From Saposhnikovia divaricata (taxonomy: Eukaryota; Streptophyta; Magnoliopsida; Apiales; Apiaceae), in the NCBI GenBank assembly GCA_036435485.1, contig CM071596.1, forward strand, positions 137,417,001-137,481,000: 64,000 nt of DNA, given 5' to 3'. This document shows, one piece after another, positions 22,343 through 34,789 of this stretch (position 1 is the stretch's first letter; each line of letters begins with the position of its first letter). The position numbers were made by a program, and so were the translations under genes. The notes beneath the pieces were generated by a model. That model was not told where the DNA came from. It did not search any database and saw nothing but the letters and a program-made list of their open reading frames with translations.

Positions 22343-25095
22343 TTAATTACTTATGGTATTTTGGATGTTAAATTATGCTACTTTGGTTGTTATGGTACTG
22401 CATTTTAAACAAATATTGATGCTAAGTCTAATTCTACTATGGTTTCTTTTGATTGTCATGTAATTGACAGATTAGTTGTAACTACTTTTTCTAAGAATGA
22501 ATTTTTTTTTTTTTTTTATTGTTGCATTGTTCTGTAGAACCTATTAGGAATTGTCTAATTAATTGGTAATCTGCATATTCTGTTATTCAATTTATTAATT
22601 AATTTGTCAAGTTGATTTAAATAGTTGTGAACCCAATAATTTTCTTCTAGAAGTATAAAGTATATATGAAGAAATGTGGTGTTTGGGTGACAACTGTACC
22701 CATTATATTTGTGCATCGTTTTGAACATATAACCGATTCAATAGCATGGGGTTCAGCATAGGCACATAACACTCTGCAGTAGTGCGTTCAAGAATGAAAA
22801 GTAGATCTTTTACACGATCTGAGTTCGAGCACAAGGTTCAGGATCAAAAATTGCTTAAACACTACCAAAATGGTGAGCCTGCAAAGCTAAATGTTAGAAG
22901 CACTCTGGGCCATCAGCTAGTATTGTTCATTCAGGGCAACAGTTGGTCCTCTTTTTTGTTTAGCACGGCACTCAATTTCACATTCTCATCCATAAGCTTT
23001 TACAAGAGTTCCATTTAGTCCCAATTTACTACTCTCTTTAATCGCAGTTTCCTGCATTTTTGTCCTCAAAATATACATGTCCCTCTCCAGTACATTTACC
23101 TGAAAGTATGTTTGCAACAACCTAGAAAAAGAAAAGTGTAAATTGAACTTGACCTAAACAAACAAATATGACAGTCAAGGATTCTGAAACAAGTGTTGAG
23201 TAGAGGTGGCGATTAAAACAGGAGATGTAAGGCAACTGCGATTTAGTTCACATGGCTTGGCTACCATGATACTAAAGCCTAAACTTAATGCAAGATGCAC
23301 ACAAATTGCTGCTTTAAACCCAGTCTCAGGGTAACACTATATCTGAATATAGTCACAGTGAATTTCAGTCACCTATACTGAAAGATTTCTATCATGTAGT
23401 TGCATGATTTTCATTTTTATTTATAAATAAACAGACTTATTCATTACTAATTAGAGATTTGATAAGCACAATGCTTAATAAAATAGGGATAATTAATTTA
23501 GGTGGTCCTACAATTAGTTGCACATGATCAAATTTGCCAAAAAACAATCTCAAGAAAGTTCATTATACAGAAATTGTTATAATTCTTTATAAAACAGATT
23601 TTCATGACGATCACTGTACAAGCCACACGAAGCTTTTGCACTTGGTCGCTTTATGCATTTTCTTACACTCTAACTGTGATGTTCTAACGACTAACCTACT
23701 CCAAATTCAAGTTGAAGATACTCCAAATTCAAGTTGAAGATACTAACAAACATTACAAGTAAGAGAGCCGATTTGCAATTCTGAACTATTCATCTAATGC
23801 TTAACAATAAAGAATGATAATTACCAAGACTTAAAGCCAATACAACAAGGTTTAAGTACAAAAGTGTTACCTAGAAGATCACATGATTTACTAGATAAAT
23901 AATGCATGGCTAGTGCATTTTCCCGACTAGAAAAGGTGGAAAAAAAAAAGTAGTAGTCCTTTTCTTCTCATGTAAAAGCCTATAAATATTATATAACACC
24001 TCAATTCCAAGATCACTATCATCTTTAACCACAGCCATGTTTTCGAGCCAAGGAAGAAGCCATATTAAGAGTTCAACTTTATCTTTCTTTTACTGATAGT
24101 GTTTACACAATTAAGGTTATTGTTATTCAGTCTTCCAATAACATCCTGCGTTGTTGATTCATGTGCAGGTTCTGAAAGCATGTCCATTTTGATGTTTCTG
24201 TATGTATTGACATGTATGCACATGTATGCTCGACGTTATGTTAATAAATGATCTAGTAGTGATTGTATAGCATGTTAGTAGTATCCACGTAGGTGCCATG
24301 TAATCTCCACATGTCACTCCGTTAAGTTTCCATCCAATCTTTTAAATGATTTAGCACAGTGTGATATTTAGTTACTATAATGAGGTGTTTGAGATCCCAT
24401 GGACTTCAGTGACCTACTTGATACCATCAAGCCACTTTAATCTTGAGTTTGATAATTAAACCGAATTCTATCTTAATTAGGAATTCGGGATGGATCACAA
24501 CAAATTGACCTTCAATATTGTATAGCTGTTACTTGGATAGCTGTATTCACAATTTCGTTCCGGTATTCAAATTCTGATGATGTAATAGTGAGGCAGATCG
24601 CGAGTCATGCGGCATAAATATCGAATCTGTAGAGAGTACTTTCAGGTTCTATCAGGCTGTCTATCCTCATTTATAAGTTTTAGTCCACTACTCACACTCT
24701 TTATGCCATAGGCGCTAAAAAACAAAGTATGTACTTGTGGCTGCCAGCTTCTCTATAATTCCTAAATCGGATTGCAATCTGTTATCATTGCCATTCTGTG
24801 GTGGCCGGGTTGTTGGATCCGGTATGCACACAGTTGTGAGCTTGGATGTTATAGTAGGAGAATGTGCTACATGAATGAAGGTGTTGGATTTATTGCAGAC
24901 TCATCAAAGATGGCTTTTGATCTGTATTTTTAGAGCCTCCTGTTGTTCAAAATCTAGATATAATACATTTTCAACTCGTATTTCTAATTAATATTCATGG
25001 TTTCCAATTTGAACACAAGAAGATCAAGTAACCCTGGAGTAATTTGTGTATATAGCATCATTACGGTGGTTATAAAGACAGATTATTCGATTTAA
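22343..25095. other. Intergenic stretch, no gene seen
   Basis: AT-rich sequence between the MULE remnant and the ATP synthase delta gene. It has a poly-T run at about 22502-22517 and a 22-bp tandem duplication starting ACTCCAAATTCAAGTTGAAG (about 23699-23742). Short ORFs (22782-23018, 23534-23737) have no recognisable domain. No tRNA or other RNA gene was recognised. Confidence 0.55.
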
Positions 25096-25210
25096 CTATA
25101 ACCAACATCTACAAAAATACATTCCCGTTGTATAAATTGTCCAATAGTTGCACATTAACATGTTTGTTAAACAAAAATGATAGAAATAAATATACATAGT
25201 CTTCAATCTT

Positions 25211-25936
25211 TCATCCAACCAATTGAATATCACCAACCTCGAGTGTCTCAGCAATCTCTTCGAGTTGTTTCTTGACACTCATATCAATCAATTTGGATCC
25301 TCCATTTCCATACCTTATTGTAAATCCGGCAACAAGTGACTCATCAATGGCGGTCTTAATTTTGACATTCTTAGCTCCAGTAAGTTTCTGAACTCCTTTG
25401 GCAATCTGCGCCAAGTTGGCCTCATCCAATTGCACAACAGAAGTGACCACAGCAAGCTCCGTCTCAGTCATCTTATTATACGTGACTTCGAACTCCTTAG
25501 CAATCGCCTTAATCTCGTCAATCCTCTTCATATCAATCAAAATATTCAAGAAATTGGAAATGTGAGGTTGCAGATTGGCCTCCTTTGTATACGCATCAAC
25601 TAGTTTATTTTTGTCCTCCACAGAAACAGTAGGATTAATGAAGTACTTAAACACAGCTTCTTCGGAGAAAAGCTGATTAACTTTCTCGAGATCAGCAGCA
25701 GTTGCTTCTAGTGTTCCATTTGCTTGGGCTACATCAGCAAGTGCATTAGCATAGCTGCTGGCCACACTATCAGACATTCTAGCACCACCGCGACCACGAC
25801 GTGATTTTACATTAAGGGCGAGTTTGGGGAGACGGAGGCCCCCGGAGAATGAGAGAGTGTGTGCTTTAGTAGGAGTGTACTGAGCACAAGGTGATCGGCA
25901 TTGGAATGTGATCGGAGTTTGTTGTAGAGTTGCCAT
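25211..25936 (-). CDS. ATPD: Chloroplast ATP synthase delta subunit (nuclear-encoded)
   Basis: A single uninterrupted 241-codon ORF. It encodes the delta (OSCP-like) subunit of the thylakoid F-type ATP synthase, part of the peripheral stalk that holds the F1 head against rotation. Residues 1 to about 52 look like a chloroplast transit peptide: rich in Ser, Thr, Arg and Lys, poor in acids, ending in SRRGRGGAR. The delta/OSCP domain follows from SYANALADVAQ (about 61) to the end, with the conserved C-terminal part ESLVAGFTIRYGNGGSKLID and VKKQLEEIAE. Length is close to other plant delta subunits (about 240-250 residues). The start ATG at 25936 lies in a good plant context (AACAAATGGC). No intron is needed. 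It is the only intact host gene in the window and is flanked by transposon remnants on both sides. Confidence 0.96.
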   Translation of the reverse strand: MATLQQTPITFQCRSPCAQYTPTKAHTLSFSGGLRLPKLALNVKSRRGRGGARMSDSVASSYANALADVAQANGTLEATAADLEKVNQLFSEEAVFKYFINPTVSVEDKNKLVDAYTKEANLQPHISNFLNILIDMKRIDEIKAIAKEFEVTYNKMTETELAVVTSVVQLDEANLAQIAKGVQKLTGAKNVKIKTAIDESLVAGFTIRYGNGGSKLIDMSVKKQLEEIAETLEVGDIQLVG

Positions 25937-26050
25937 TTGTTTGTTATTAGGCTTGAGTACAGAAAGGACAGGGAGTATTGAGGATAGAATGTGTCAAGGA
26001 GTAGACAGAAGAATGGTGAAATAGTATTTGATAATCTGGTAAGGAAAACA

Positions 26051-26094
26051 ATTGGCAATCAAGGATGGCCTCTTATCTTTGTAGATAGATATCT
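26051..26094 (-). promoter_or_regulatory. Candidate promoter motifs of the ATP synthase delta gene
   Basis: Upstream of the start codon on the minus strand are a CCAAT box (26051-26055), a GATAAG I-box (26072-26077) and a palindromic AGATATCT close to evening-element and GATA-type motifs (26087-26094). I-boxes and such elements are common upstream of light-regulated nuclear genes for plastid proteins. A clear TATA box was not found. The assignment is by motif only. Confidence 0.4.
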
Positions 26095-26476
26095 GGCTAG
26101 TTCAACTCTGTTTGCGCCTCATATTCTTCTTTCTATTTCCTTTTCTAAATACAAATTTATTTAATTTTTAGTCATGTTTGTTTTCTTTCCATTTTTTTAT
26201 TAAATTACCAAAAATATTAGTTTTTTTCTTAATTTTTTTACGGTTGTATTAATTTTTGAAAATATTTAGGGTTTGCAATAGCCAATAGTAGACAATCAAA
26301 TGCAATTTTTCTATTTACAATTTTCAACCAAAAACAATCAAATTCAACCCTCTCTTACATTTTTCCCAAAAAACGTTATACTTTCTTTTAGTTGTATTTA
26401 AGATTAATTCTAATTGCATTTAATTGTAAGAAAATATTTTTAAAAAATCAAATTTTTGCAAATAAATAATAAAAAT
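26095..26476. other. AT-rich upstream stretch, no gene seen
   Basis: Very AT-rich sequence between the candidate promoter of the ATP synthase delta gene and the solo LTR. No ORF or repeat of note. Confidence 0.5.
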
Positions 26477-27382
26477 GATAAGTTTTTTATTAGTGCATAT
26501 TTTTGCATATTTTTATTACCTATTTATTGTTTGAATTCGTATTTTAATAAATTATTTGTTGCATTTCAGGAAATTCAAGAAAAAAATGAAGAAATGGCAA
26601 AATAAAGAAATAAATATCAAGGAAGGGGAAAAGAGAAAGAAGAAGGACCAAAGCAAGAAGAAAAGGAAAGAGAAGTGAGTGTGGTGCATTTTGTTGTCAA
26701 ACAAAATGGATGGCCAAAATTTAGCCAACACAAAACTAAATAAATGGCTAGGATGAACCCACACCAACCAAAAACCCTAAAAAATTTCTATAAATAGCCC
26801 CCCTTCATTTGTATCCTACATCTTTAATCTTAGTTTTAGTTAACCTAAATTTAGTAGCCTCCATTTTTAGTACTAGTTTTCAAGTTTTATAAACACTTCC
26901 CTTTTATTAATATAAATTATCATTCCCTCTTTATTTTCTTCATCTTCCTCTCTCATTTTAATACAAGCCTCATTTTCGTTATTTTCGTAAATCCGATTAG
27001 CGGACAAAGTAGCGAAAGCTAACCACTTGGGGTTGAAATTTAACGATATTTAATTTCTTGTTTTTATTTAATAATTGTAATTGTGCCCCTTTAAATCTCC
27101 ATTTTATTGTGGGTTTTATTATTATTAATTGTAGATCTATATTTTTATGTTTTATGTGTTAGAATAAATAAAAAAATCAACACAAAAATATTAGTAGCTT
27201 AATTAATTTCCAGCACTTATTTACTTGATTTTTATGTGATAATTCGAAGCCTTCCTCTGTTTTTAGTTTTATTAGAAAGAAAACCCAGACACAAAACCAC
27301 TTCCCCTGTTTTCTTGAACCAATCTCAGTTCTTAATTTTTTTTTTCTTCTTCATTTTCTTTCGCAAAATCACCCAAACAAGC

Positions 27383-27419
<37 letters not shown>

Positions 27420-28658
27420 CTTCCCATCTCCAAAATCACTACAAACACCTCTCCCCTTCCCTTCCTCCCCATTCTTCAGCCTCAACCATTCACCACCTTC
27501 AATGCCGATTCCCTTTTTCTTCTTTTCCGTTCGCAGCAGTCCCCCTCCTCTCTTCTTGTCGATTCATACACAAACCCACTCCCCGTCTCTTCTTGTTCTC
27601 TTACCCGCTTTATCAACAACCTTTTTCCGTTTTAATTCGCGTGTTAGTTCTGAGGTTTTTGCCGAGTCGATTTGTTTGAGTCGTGTGGTCGTTTAAATTC
27701 AAGACGTTTAAAGCTATGCTAAGTTTATACTAAGTTGCGAGTTGATGTTGATTTTCTTGAGTTAAGTCGCGAGTTCGAGTTAATGGCTACAGATTCGTTT
27801 TGGTTTCGAGTTTGTGTTTGAATTCTGAGTTTTTCTGCAGTTTTTGGAGGTGCGGATGTGTGTATATTCTGTTTAATTGATGTCACTGCGAGTCTGAGTT
27901 AGCGAGTGGAGTCTACTGTGATTCGTTTGAACTTCATGTGCTGAGTTTGTCTGTAAAACGCTGTCAAGATTGTCTTTCCATATTGTTTTGTTGTATACTG
28001 AGTTCTTGCGTTTGTTCCCATAGTCTCCTGCGTTATAACTCTGATTCACCGTTTTGCTGATGCGTTTTGGTCGAGTTTTCTGTCGAGTCGATGCTTGGTG
28101 CCTGAGATACTGTCGTTGCTTAGAGTGAACCGTGGTTGTACTAAGCTGTATTAAGTTGTCATCAAAAAAAGGCCTCGTAAAAATTTCATGTAAATAATAA
28201 TTATTTAAAATTTAATTTCTTACATTAGTAAATGTTTTTAATTTTAGAAAAATTTAGTTAATTAATTTCAGAATAGTTTAGAATAGTTTTAAGAATTAAA
28301 TAATCATGTCAAAAATTTTCCTACAAACTTAACTTTGGTTTTATTCAATTTAAAAAAAAGATTTAGAATAAAATCTAATTTTAGTTCGATTTTATGATAT
28401 TTTAATTTGTATATTTTTAATTAATTAGTTTAGAATTATAATAATAATTAAAATTTCTTTTTAAAATAGTTTTTAGATCTTCAATTAGGAATTAATTAGT
28501 AAATTGTAAAATTCTCAAAAATCCAAAATCCTCATTCTATTCCGCCTAAATTAGAAATTAAGGTTTGCAAATATATTAGTCCCTGTGGATCGATATCTAA
28601 AATACTAAAACGAAGATCGTGCGCTTGCGATATTAAATTGTTTATTTTCGGCACATCA
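26477..28658 (+). mobile_element. Probable Tat/Athila-type solo LTR, about 2.2 kb
   Basis: It starts TGATAAG and ends GGCACATCA, so the ends form the inverted pair TGAT...ATCA. The 3' part has the CCCTGTGGATCGATATC...GTGCGCTTGCG block typical of Tat/Athila-group LTR ends. The next bases (GTTTTGCC) resemble a damaged start of a GTTTTTGGCGCC primer-binding region. No matching target duplication is visible, so it may be a solo LTR with decayed flanks or an LTR plus deleted internal region. A CT microsatellite and several short pyrimidine-rich ORFs lie inside; these are not genes. Confidence 0.6.
27386..27418. repeat. CT microsatellite
   Basis: An uninterrupted (TC)n run of about 16 units inside the Tat/Athila-type LTR. 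It accounts for the Ser/Leu-rich short ORFs there. Confidence 0.95.
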
Positions 28659-30458
28659 GTTTTGCCAAAAAAAAAATGAAGAAAACATATTTTCATAAAT
28701 AAAATAATTTTTTGAGAAACAAAATGGTCGATATCTTTTCTTTTTTTGAATAATTAAGTTAATAGCCTTACAATTGAGTATTTATTCCAAGAAAATTTTT
28801 TGGAAACAGATTTGGAACAAATCCAATGGCGCTCAATGGATCCAATGGCGCTCAATGGATCCATTATCATAATTAAATCCTAAGTTTTCTAAATTTTGAA
28901 AACATATTACCAACTCGTAAAAATATAAAACAATCGGATAAAAATGTCAGATTTAAATTAGAAGGCAAAGCCTCTTGTGAGCGTTGCTCCCTAGGGATTT
29001 TTCTAATTTAAGATGTGCAAGGGCAATAAGAAAGAAACTAGCGTAAATTCCGGTGCTTATCGTTCAAAGTTGTATATATTGAAATAACTTTGTAATTAAA
29101 AATATGATAAACGTTGATTTATAGAATTTTTTATAATTATTTTGTAATATTTCACACCAATTTTTTGAACCAAATATTTTATAATTTGATTAAAATTTCA
29201 TAAATTTTGGATAAATATTCATATGATAATAATCACATAAATACTTATAATTGTTAAATTATTAATTTAATTTTCAATTGTGTGAAATGAAGTTTATTAA
29301 ATCGAACATCTGAGTATAATATAAATAATTATTTTAATAAAATTGTTTGTTTATAATAGAGGCGTATATTTTGTTGTAAAAAATTGATCGTATATATAAG
29401 ACTATATTTTGAAATATATTACAAAATCTCTTAGTATTGACTAAAAGTCATCTTATGCTTGTCTCAATCATTTTTCCTTAACATATATGTTTATACACTT
29501 TTAAACTTAAATGTTTAGTTTTAGTTTAATATTTATTACCCCGTATAGAAGTTCAATAAAAAATTGGATAAATTGAAATATTTTTTTCATTATAATTTTG
29601 AATTAATTTTTAACTCAATTTTAAAATTTTCTAAATATTTCAATCGATGTAAAATATGACAACCTTAATGATCCATGCATGTATATGAATTCTAAAATCT
29701 TTTTTGTTTTAGATTTTATGGTATATTGATCTAATTATATGTTAAAACTCAACCATTATATATTAAATTATATATTATGTTGATCATATATTATATAAAA
29801 ATTCATAAGTACCATACTTTATAATCGAGTTATAATCTAATTGATCATTTTAAATAATTGTTGTACTTCTATAATATTTATGTTTCAAAATTTTATATCT
29901 TTTTTTTATTTAATTTGAATGTTAATTATATTATTTTTTTATATAAAACATAAATCATATTTTTAGAGTTTTCATCTTTTTAATACAATTTCAATTATTT
30001 TCGTATATATATAAATATTTATGTTTTTATACCAATCATAAATTTATATCATTAAAAGTCTAAATAATTCGTCGACCAAGATCCTCTAATATGACTCACA
30101 TATTTAAAATTTTATATTTGTAAAAGTTATGTGATTCAATTATTAAATATGCATGATTTGATAACTAAAATTTACATATTTCATAAAACCAAATCTTATT
30201 TTTTTTACTTAAATAATTTAATATCTACAGGAAAAGCGTAAGTAAATAAATCTTTTTATTTTTGGAATCGGTTACATTAAGTATGCTTAGTCGATAAATA
30301 TATTTTTTAAATTTATCTCTTCAATATTTTTAGAAATAATATGAACCAACATTTTATTTACTAAAAAAAAAAAGAGGAGACAAAAATAGAAGAGAAGTGG
30401 TTTATCTTATAGGATATTTAAACAAAACTCAAAATCAACTGTAGCACAATTGACAAAG
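28659..30458. other. AT-rich intergenic stretch, no gene seen
   Basis: Very AT-rich and without any long ORF. It contains a short tandem duplication, CCAATGGCGCTCAATGGAT twice, at about 28817-28855. No RNA gene was recognised. Confidence 0.55.
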
Positions 30459-30647
30459 TGTTAGATATTGATTCAAGTGATGACAAGATGTGGACTACTG
30501 ATCAGATACTGATATTGATGTCATCAGGATTGCAATTAGGTTACTATCAGGATTGGAAGCTGATCAAGATTACATGAAGATTTACATTAGTCTAGAGATC
30601 AAGGAAGATTGATTTATCTACTCCTAGTTTATAGGATCGTAGCTATC
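30459..30647 (+). mobile_element. Left part of the 5' LTR of the outer Sirevirus-like copia element
   Basis: It begins TGTTAGATATTG. It is cut at 30647 (CTATC, 30643-30647) by the solo gypsy LTR and resumes at 56020. Joined, the LTR is about 490 bp and ends GGGCAACA at 56323, directly before a tRNA-Met primer binding site. The start is inferred from the TGTT...AACA end pair; no target duplication can be tested because the 3' end of the element is not in the window. Confidence 0.65.
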
Positions 30648-31765
30648 TGTAACATCCCGATTCCGAAAATATTAATTTTGATTATTTTATTGGGAATAAG
30701 ATTTATTTCGGTTAAAATTTGAACCGTTTTGGAGATAATAAAGGATTTAGAGACCGAGACGATAAATTGTGGATTTTGAGGAATAAGTTCTTTTTATTGG
30801 TTAAGGATTAAATTATTATGTCAAATATTAATTATTTGACGGTGGATAATTTTTAGAAATTTTTATGGAAAATTTGTAAGTGAACTCGTAATTAATTAAA
30901 ATACGAGATTTTGGAGATTTGAGGGCTTTATTTTATAAAGTTAAGTCATATAATTATGTAGGTAATATTTGAGGGATAATTGTTTTAATAAAATAATTAT
31001 AAGTGGAGTAAAAAGAGAGAAAATAAATGAGTAGTGTTTTTATTTGGGCCCGGAAAAATTGTTAGTAGTTAGTTTATAATTATTGGGCCAAGCCCATTTA
31101 GAGGAAAATAAAACAGAAAACACACACTCGGTAGAATTAGAAGTCGGGGAGAGAGAAGAAATTAAGGGAAAGAAAAGAGAAGCTAGGGTTTCAAGAATTA
31201 ATCAATTGGGGCTCCTAAAATTGGGGGATCAAATCGGAGCCTTCTATGGTTGAAGATTGAAGAGGAGTGTGTGGTTGTAAAGCATAATATAATGTAATAT
31301 GTAATAGAGACATATATAACTCAACTAGGATAAAAGATAAATAATATTAACTCTATACAGGGATCGTGAAATTTGAAGAACAGGCATCAACAAGGATCAA
31401 GTCGCTGAAAGAAGTTCACTAACATGATCAAGCCTCAGTGACAAAATAAGATGTACATACGATTCAGTTGAAGGGCCAAAAGATTCCAGTGATAAAGTTT
31501 TTTTGATTGCACAATTCTTAGCAGTGTTCTTAAAGACATCATATGAAGACCACGAGTGAATGTTAGTTGTCTGTGAACCAGACCAGTTGCATTAGGCGTC
31601 AACACTTCACAAAAGAATCGAAGTATCTAACTCAGAAAAACTGTTCAAGAGGTATGATTGAGTTTAGAGCAGTATTGATATCCTCTAGTTAGTTGGAAGT
31701 TGAATATTTAAGGATGTCAAATTAAGAGGAAAATGAATAGTTACTATTCATATGAATAGTAACCA

Positions 31766-31897
31766 ACGGTTACTATTTGGGGTTGGTGTAATAGTGCCCG
31801 GTTACTATTTGGGGTTGGTGAAATAGTGTCCGATTACTATTTGGGGGCTGTTGGAATAGTGCTCGGTTACTATTTGGGGGTTGTTGGAATAGTGTCA
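31766..31897 (+). repeat. Tandem U3 repeats upstream of the LTR TATA box
   Basis: Four imperfect copies of a unit like CGGTTACTATTTGGGGTTGG followed by TGAAATAGTGTC. The same array is at 52618-52750 in the 3' LTR. Their place just upstream of TATAAATA suggests promoter or enhancer repeats; this is inference. Confidence 0.85.
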
Positions 31898-31995
31898 AAT
31901 AGTGACTTTCTATAATCTATAAATAGGCCTATTGTATTTCATTTAAAAACACACCTCAACACAAAACTCTCTCTTCTCTCTCTTATATCTTCTCT

Positions 31996-32192
31996 GTGTA
32001 AGGTGCTAGACAGTCCATCTAGTAGGAAAGCCGGCTTATCCCGCTTTCAGGAAGTGTCGGGTAGAAGGTCCTCGTACCTAAACTATCCTTAGGAGTGTAA
32101 GCTCCTAAACAGTCCATCTAGTAGGAAAGTCGGCTTAGCTCGCTTTCAGGAATTGTCGGGTAGAAGGTCCTCGTGCCTAAACTATCCTTAGG
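31996..32192 (+). repeat. 99-bp tandem duplication downstream of the LTR TATA box
   Basis: Two copies, each starting GTGTAAG and containing CAGTCCATCTAGTAGGAAAG, then CGGCTTA, GTCGGGTAGAAGGTCC and CCTTAGGA. The same pair lies at 52848-53045 in the 3' LTR, so it predates the insertion. It would fall in the transcribed R/U5 part. Confidence 0.88.
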
Positions 32193-32342
32193 AGTGTTCA
32201 GGTTTTGAAGCTAATCCATTGGATTAGAAGTTGTAACACCCCTTCGAGTTTATTATCAATAAAGATATATATTTTTGGAATTATTTTTTTTGGTAGTATC
32301 GTATTCAACCCCCCCTTCTACGATACTTCGGGACCTAACAAT

Positions 32343-32354
32343 TGGTATCAGAGC
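32343..32354 (+). other. Primer binding site, initiator tRNA-Met type
   Basis: TGGTATCAGAGC starts two bases after the 5' LTR end. This is the usual minus-strand primer site of plant Ty1/copia elements. Confidence 0.92.
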
Positions 32355-32391
32355 TAGCTTCTAACATACAAGAAGTCTAAAGATCAAAACC

Positions 32392-34685
32392 ATGGGAAGG
32401 AAGGATACAGGTGTGAAGATTCCAATGCTTGACAAAGATAATTACTTTCACTGGAAAGTAAAAATGCACCTTCATCTCTCAGCCATCGATGAAGGCTATG
32501 TAGATTCTATAGAGAAAGGAGCTCATGTTCCAATGAAGGCCAACTCTGGGATTGGTCAAGATGCTGGCACTGTAGCTGTTGGAAGGCCTATTCCAAAGAA
32601 TCAAGCTGAGTACACAGATGAAGACTTGGAGGAGATTCACAAAGATAAGAAAGCTATGAACATCATATTAAATGGCATCGACCAAGATATGTTTGCTTGT
32701 GTTATAAACTGCACCACTGCCAAGCAAGTGTGGGACACTATTCAAACAATCTGTGAAGGAACTGAGCAAGTCAGAGAAAATAAAATGTAGCTCCTAATAC
32801 AACAATATGAGCATTTTCACTACTCCTCTGGTGAAAATCTAACAGACATATTCAGTAGGTTTCAAAAGTTACTGAATGGTCTAAAGTTGTATGGGAGAAA
32901 ATATGAAACCAAGGACTCCAACCTAAAGTTTTTGAGATCTCTTCCTAAAGAATGAAAGCCAGTGACAGTCTCGTTGAAGAACTCTCAAGACTACAAAGAT
33001 TTTACACTTGAGAGACTGTATGGCATCCCAAAAACATATGAGCTTGAAATGTAGCAAGATGAGGAAGTAGAAAAGAGCCAGAAGAAGAGTGGAGCTATAG
33101 CCTTAATGGCCAACAAACCAACAATCCAAGGTGGTGGAAGAATGAAGAGTGTAAAAGCCACACTAAGTTCAAAAACTTGTGAAGGTGAAGCTGAAACTAG
33201 CAAAGGTAAAAGCAAGATGATTGAAGAACCTAATGCATTAAGTGAGGATGAAGCTGAAGATCTAGATGAGTATTTGGCATTTCTATCAAAGAGATTTTCG
33301 AAGCTAAGATTCAAGAAGAATCCAGCAAGAGTCGGGCAATTCAAGAAAAGCTATCAACCGAACAAGGATGTGGTTGAAAGATCAAAGATCAAATGCTATA
33401 ACTGTGGAATTACTGGTCACTTTGCCAATGAATGCAGAAAATCCAAAGCTGAGAAGGAGAAGAAACAGTTCGAGACTGTTGATTACAAAAAGAAATACTT
33501 TGATCTTCTCAAGCAAAAGGAAAGAGCATTTGTATCTAGAGATAATGATTGGGCAGCTGGAGGAGACTCAGATGCAGAAGAGGAGTTTGTTAATCTTGCA
33601 CTCATGGCAAACGAAACTGATGAAGAGGCTAGTTCAGCAAGCAACCAGGTATACTCTACAAACCTAACTGAACTTTCCAAATATGAATGTGATAATGTTG
33701 TTAATGAAATGTCTAATGAATTGTATAACATGCATGTCACATTAAAATCGCTTAACAAGGAGAACAAAAAGATTAAAGGTCTTAATGCTAAGATAGGTGA
33801 TAGGAATACTCTGTTAGAAACTCAAATAATTGATTTTGAAACAATGAAAAGAGATTGCCAGTATGCTAAGAATGAGTTACTTGAGGCTCTGAAAAGAGAA
33901 GAGTGTTTAATAAAATAGTTAAAAGAGGAACAAGACTTAATTGCTAAGTGGAAGGGATCATAGGATAAAACTGAAGAAATTTATAGTATACAAGGAGTTG
34001 ATTCTTTTCACAAATTAGCAGAAGTTAAGTTAGATGTTGATAGGGAAGTTGCTTCAGACAGTGATTTAGTCGAAAAAGAATGTTCTTTGAGACTTAATCC
34101 TGTTAGCAAAGCAACTTTAACTAAATTGAATAAAAAGTACGGGCCTGTGAATAAGAACTTTGTTAATGGAGAGTGTAGCAAAACCAAGCCAGTTGAACAA
34201 GGAAACATAGGCAACTTGTCAATCAAGAAATTGAAGGATAAGTTAGAAAAGACTGAACCTAAGGCTAAGGCTAATAAGAAGAATAGAAATGGCAAGGTAG
34301 GAATTAACAAACATAGTAATTACACACCTGATAAATATGCTCCTCGAAAGGAATGTGTGAACTGTGGTAGTGTTAATCATTTATTGGTCAACTGTAAATC
34401 TGTTAAGAATGCTTCTGTGCCTAGTATGCCTAAGTCAGTACCTATGCCTACTATGAATGTTATGCCAAACATGTTTGTCCAGCCTGCTCATGCATCTAGT
34501 CATTATGCTAACATGCCATTCATGTATAATCCATATTACAATGCTTTTAATATGCCTCAGTTGCCATAGATGATGAATAACATGTTTGCACAGACTATGC
34601 CAAATTATACATCTAGTTTTAATGCATGTGAGCAAGTGAAACAACCTATTTTTCAGAAACCTACACCAAGAGTTAAGGTTGATTA
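32392..34685 (+). pseudogene. gag of the inner Sirevirus-like element, with stops
   Basis: One reading frame from ATG 32392 to about 34685 carries the whole gag, broken by in-frame stops (near 32788, 32953, 33052, 33916, 33961 and 34567). The N-terminal part (DKDNYFHWKVKMHLHL) and the piece LTDIFSRFQKLLNGLKLYGR are copia gag. Two CCHC zinc knuckles are present: CYNCGITGHFANEC (33394-33435) and CVNCGSVNHLLVNC (34354-34395). A coiled-coil-like stretch lies between them (about 33660-33915). The tail is rich in Met, Pro and Asn. The frame changes before protease near 34690-34790. It would package element RNA into virus-like particles if it were intact. Confidence 0.88.
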
Positions 34686-34789
34686 ACTCAATCAGAACGC
34701 CTGGGTAGTAAGGGCTTGAAAAATAAGAAAAAGGCTAACAAGGCAGGACCCAAGAAAACTTGGGTACCAAAATCAACTTGATTTGATTT

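Larger units (their letters stand above)
31276..32340 (+). mobile_element. 5' LTR of the inner Sirevirus-like element, 1065 bp
   Basis: It runs from TGTAAAGCATAATA to GGGACCTAACA. It contains about four 32-37 bp copies of a GGTTACTATTTGGGG unit (31766-31897), a TATA box TATAAATA (31918-31925) and a 99-bp tandem duplication downstream of the TATA box (31996-32192). Promoter and repeats recur in the 3' LTR, which is longer by a short palindromic array. Confidence 0.93.

Noticed and set aside
25807..26058. 83-codon minus-strand ORF overlapping the start of the ATP synthase delta gene
   Set aside because: It is another frame over the transit-peptide region and 5' leader; no conservation or domain.
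27236..27696. 147- and 64-codon Ser/Leu/Pro-rich ORFs
   Set aside because: They cross a (TC)n microsatellite and pyrimidine-rich LTR sequence; no conserved domain.
28659..30458. Possible host gene in the AT-rich stretch before the outer Sirevirus-like LTR
   Set aside because: No ORF above background and no splice-consistent coding signal were seen.
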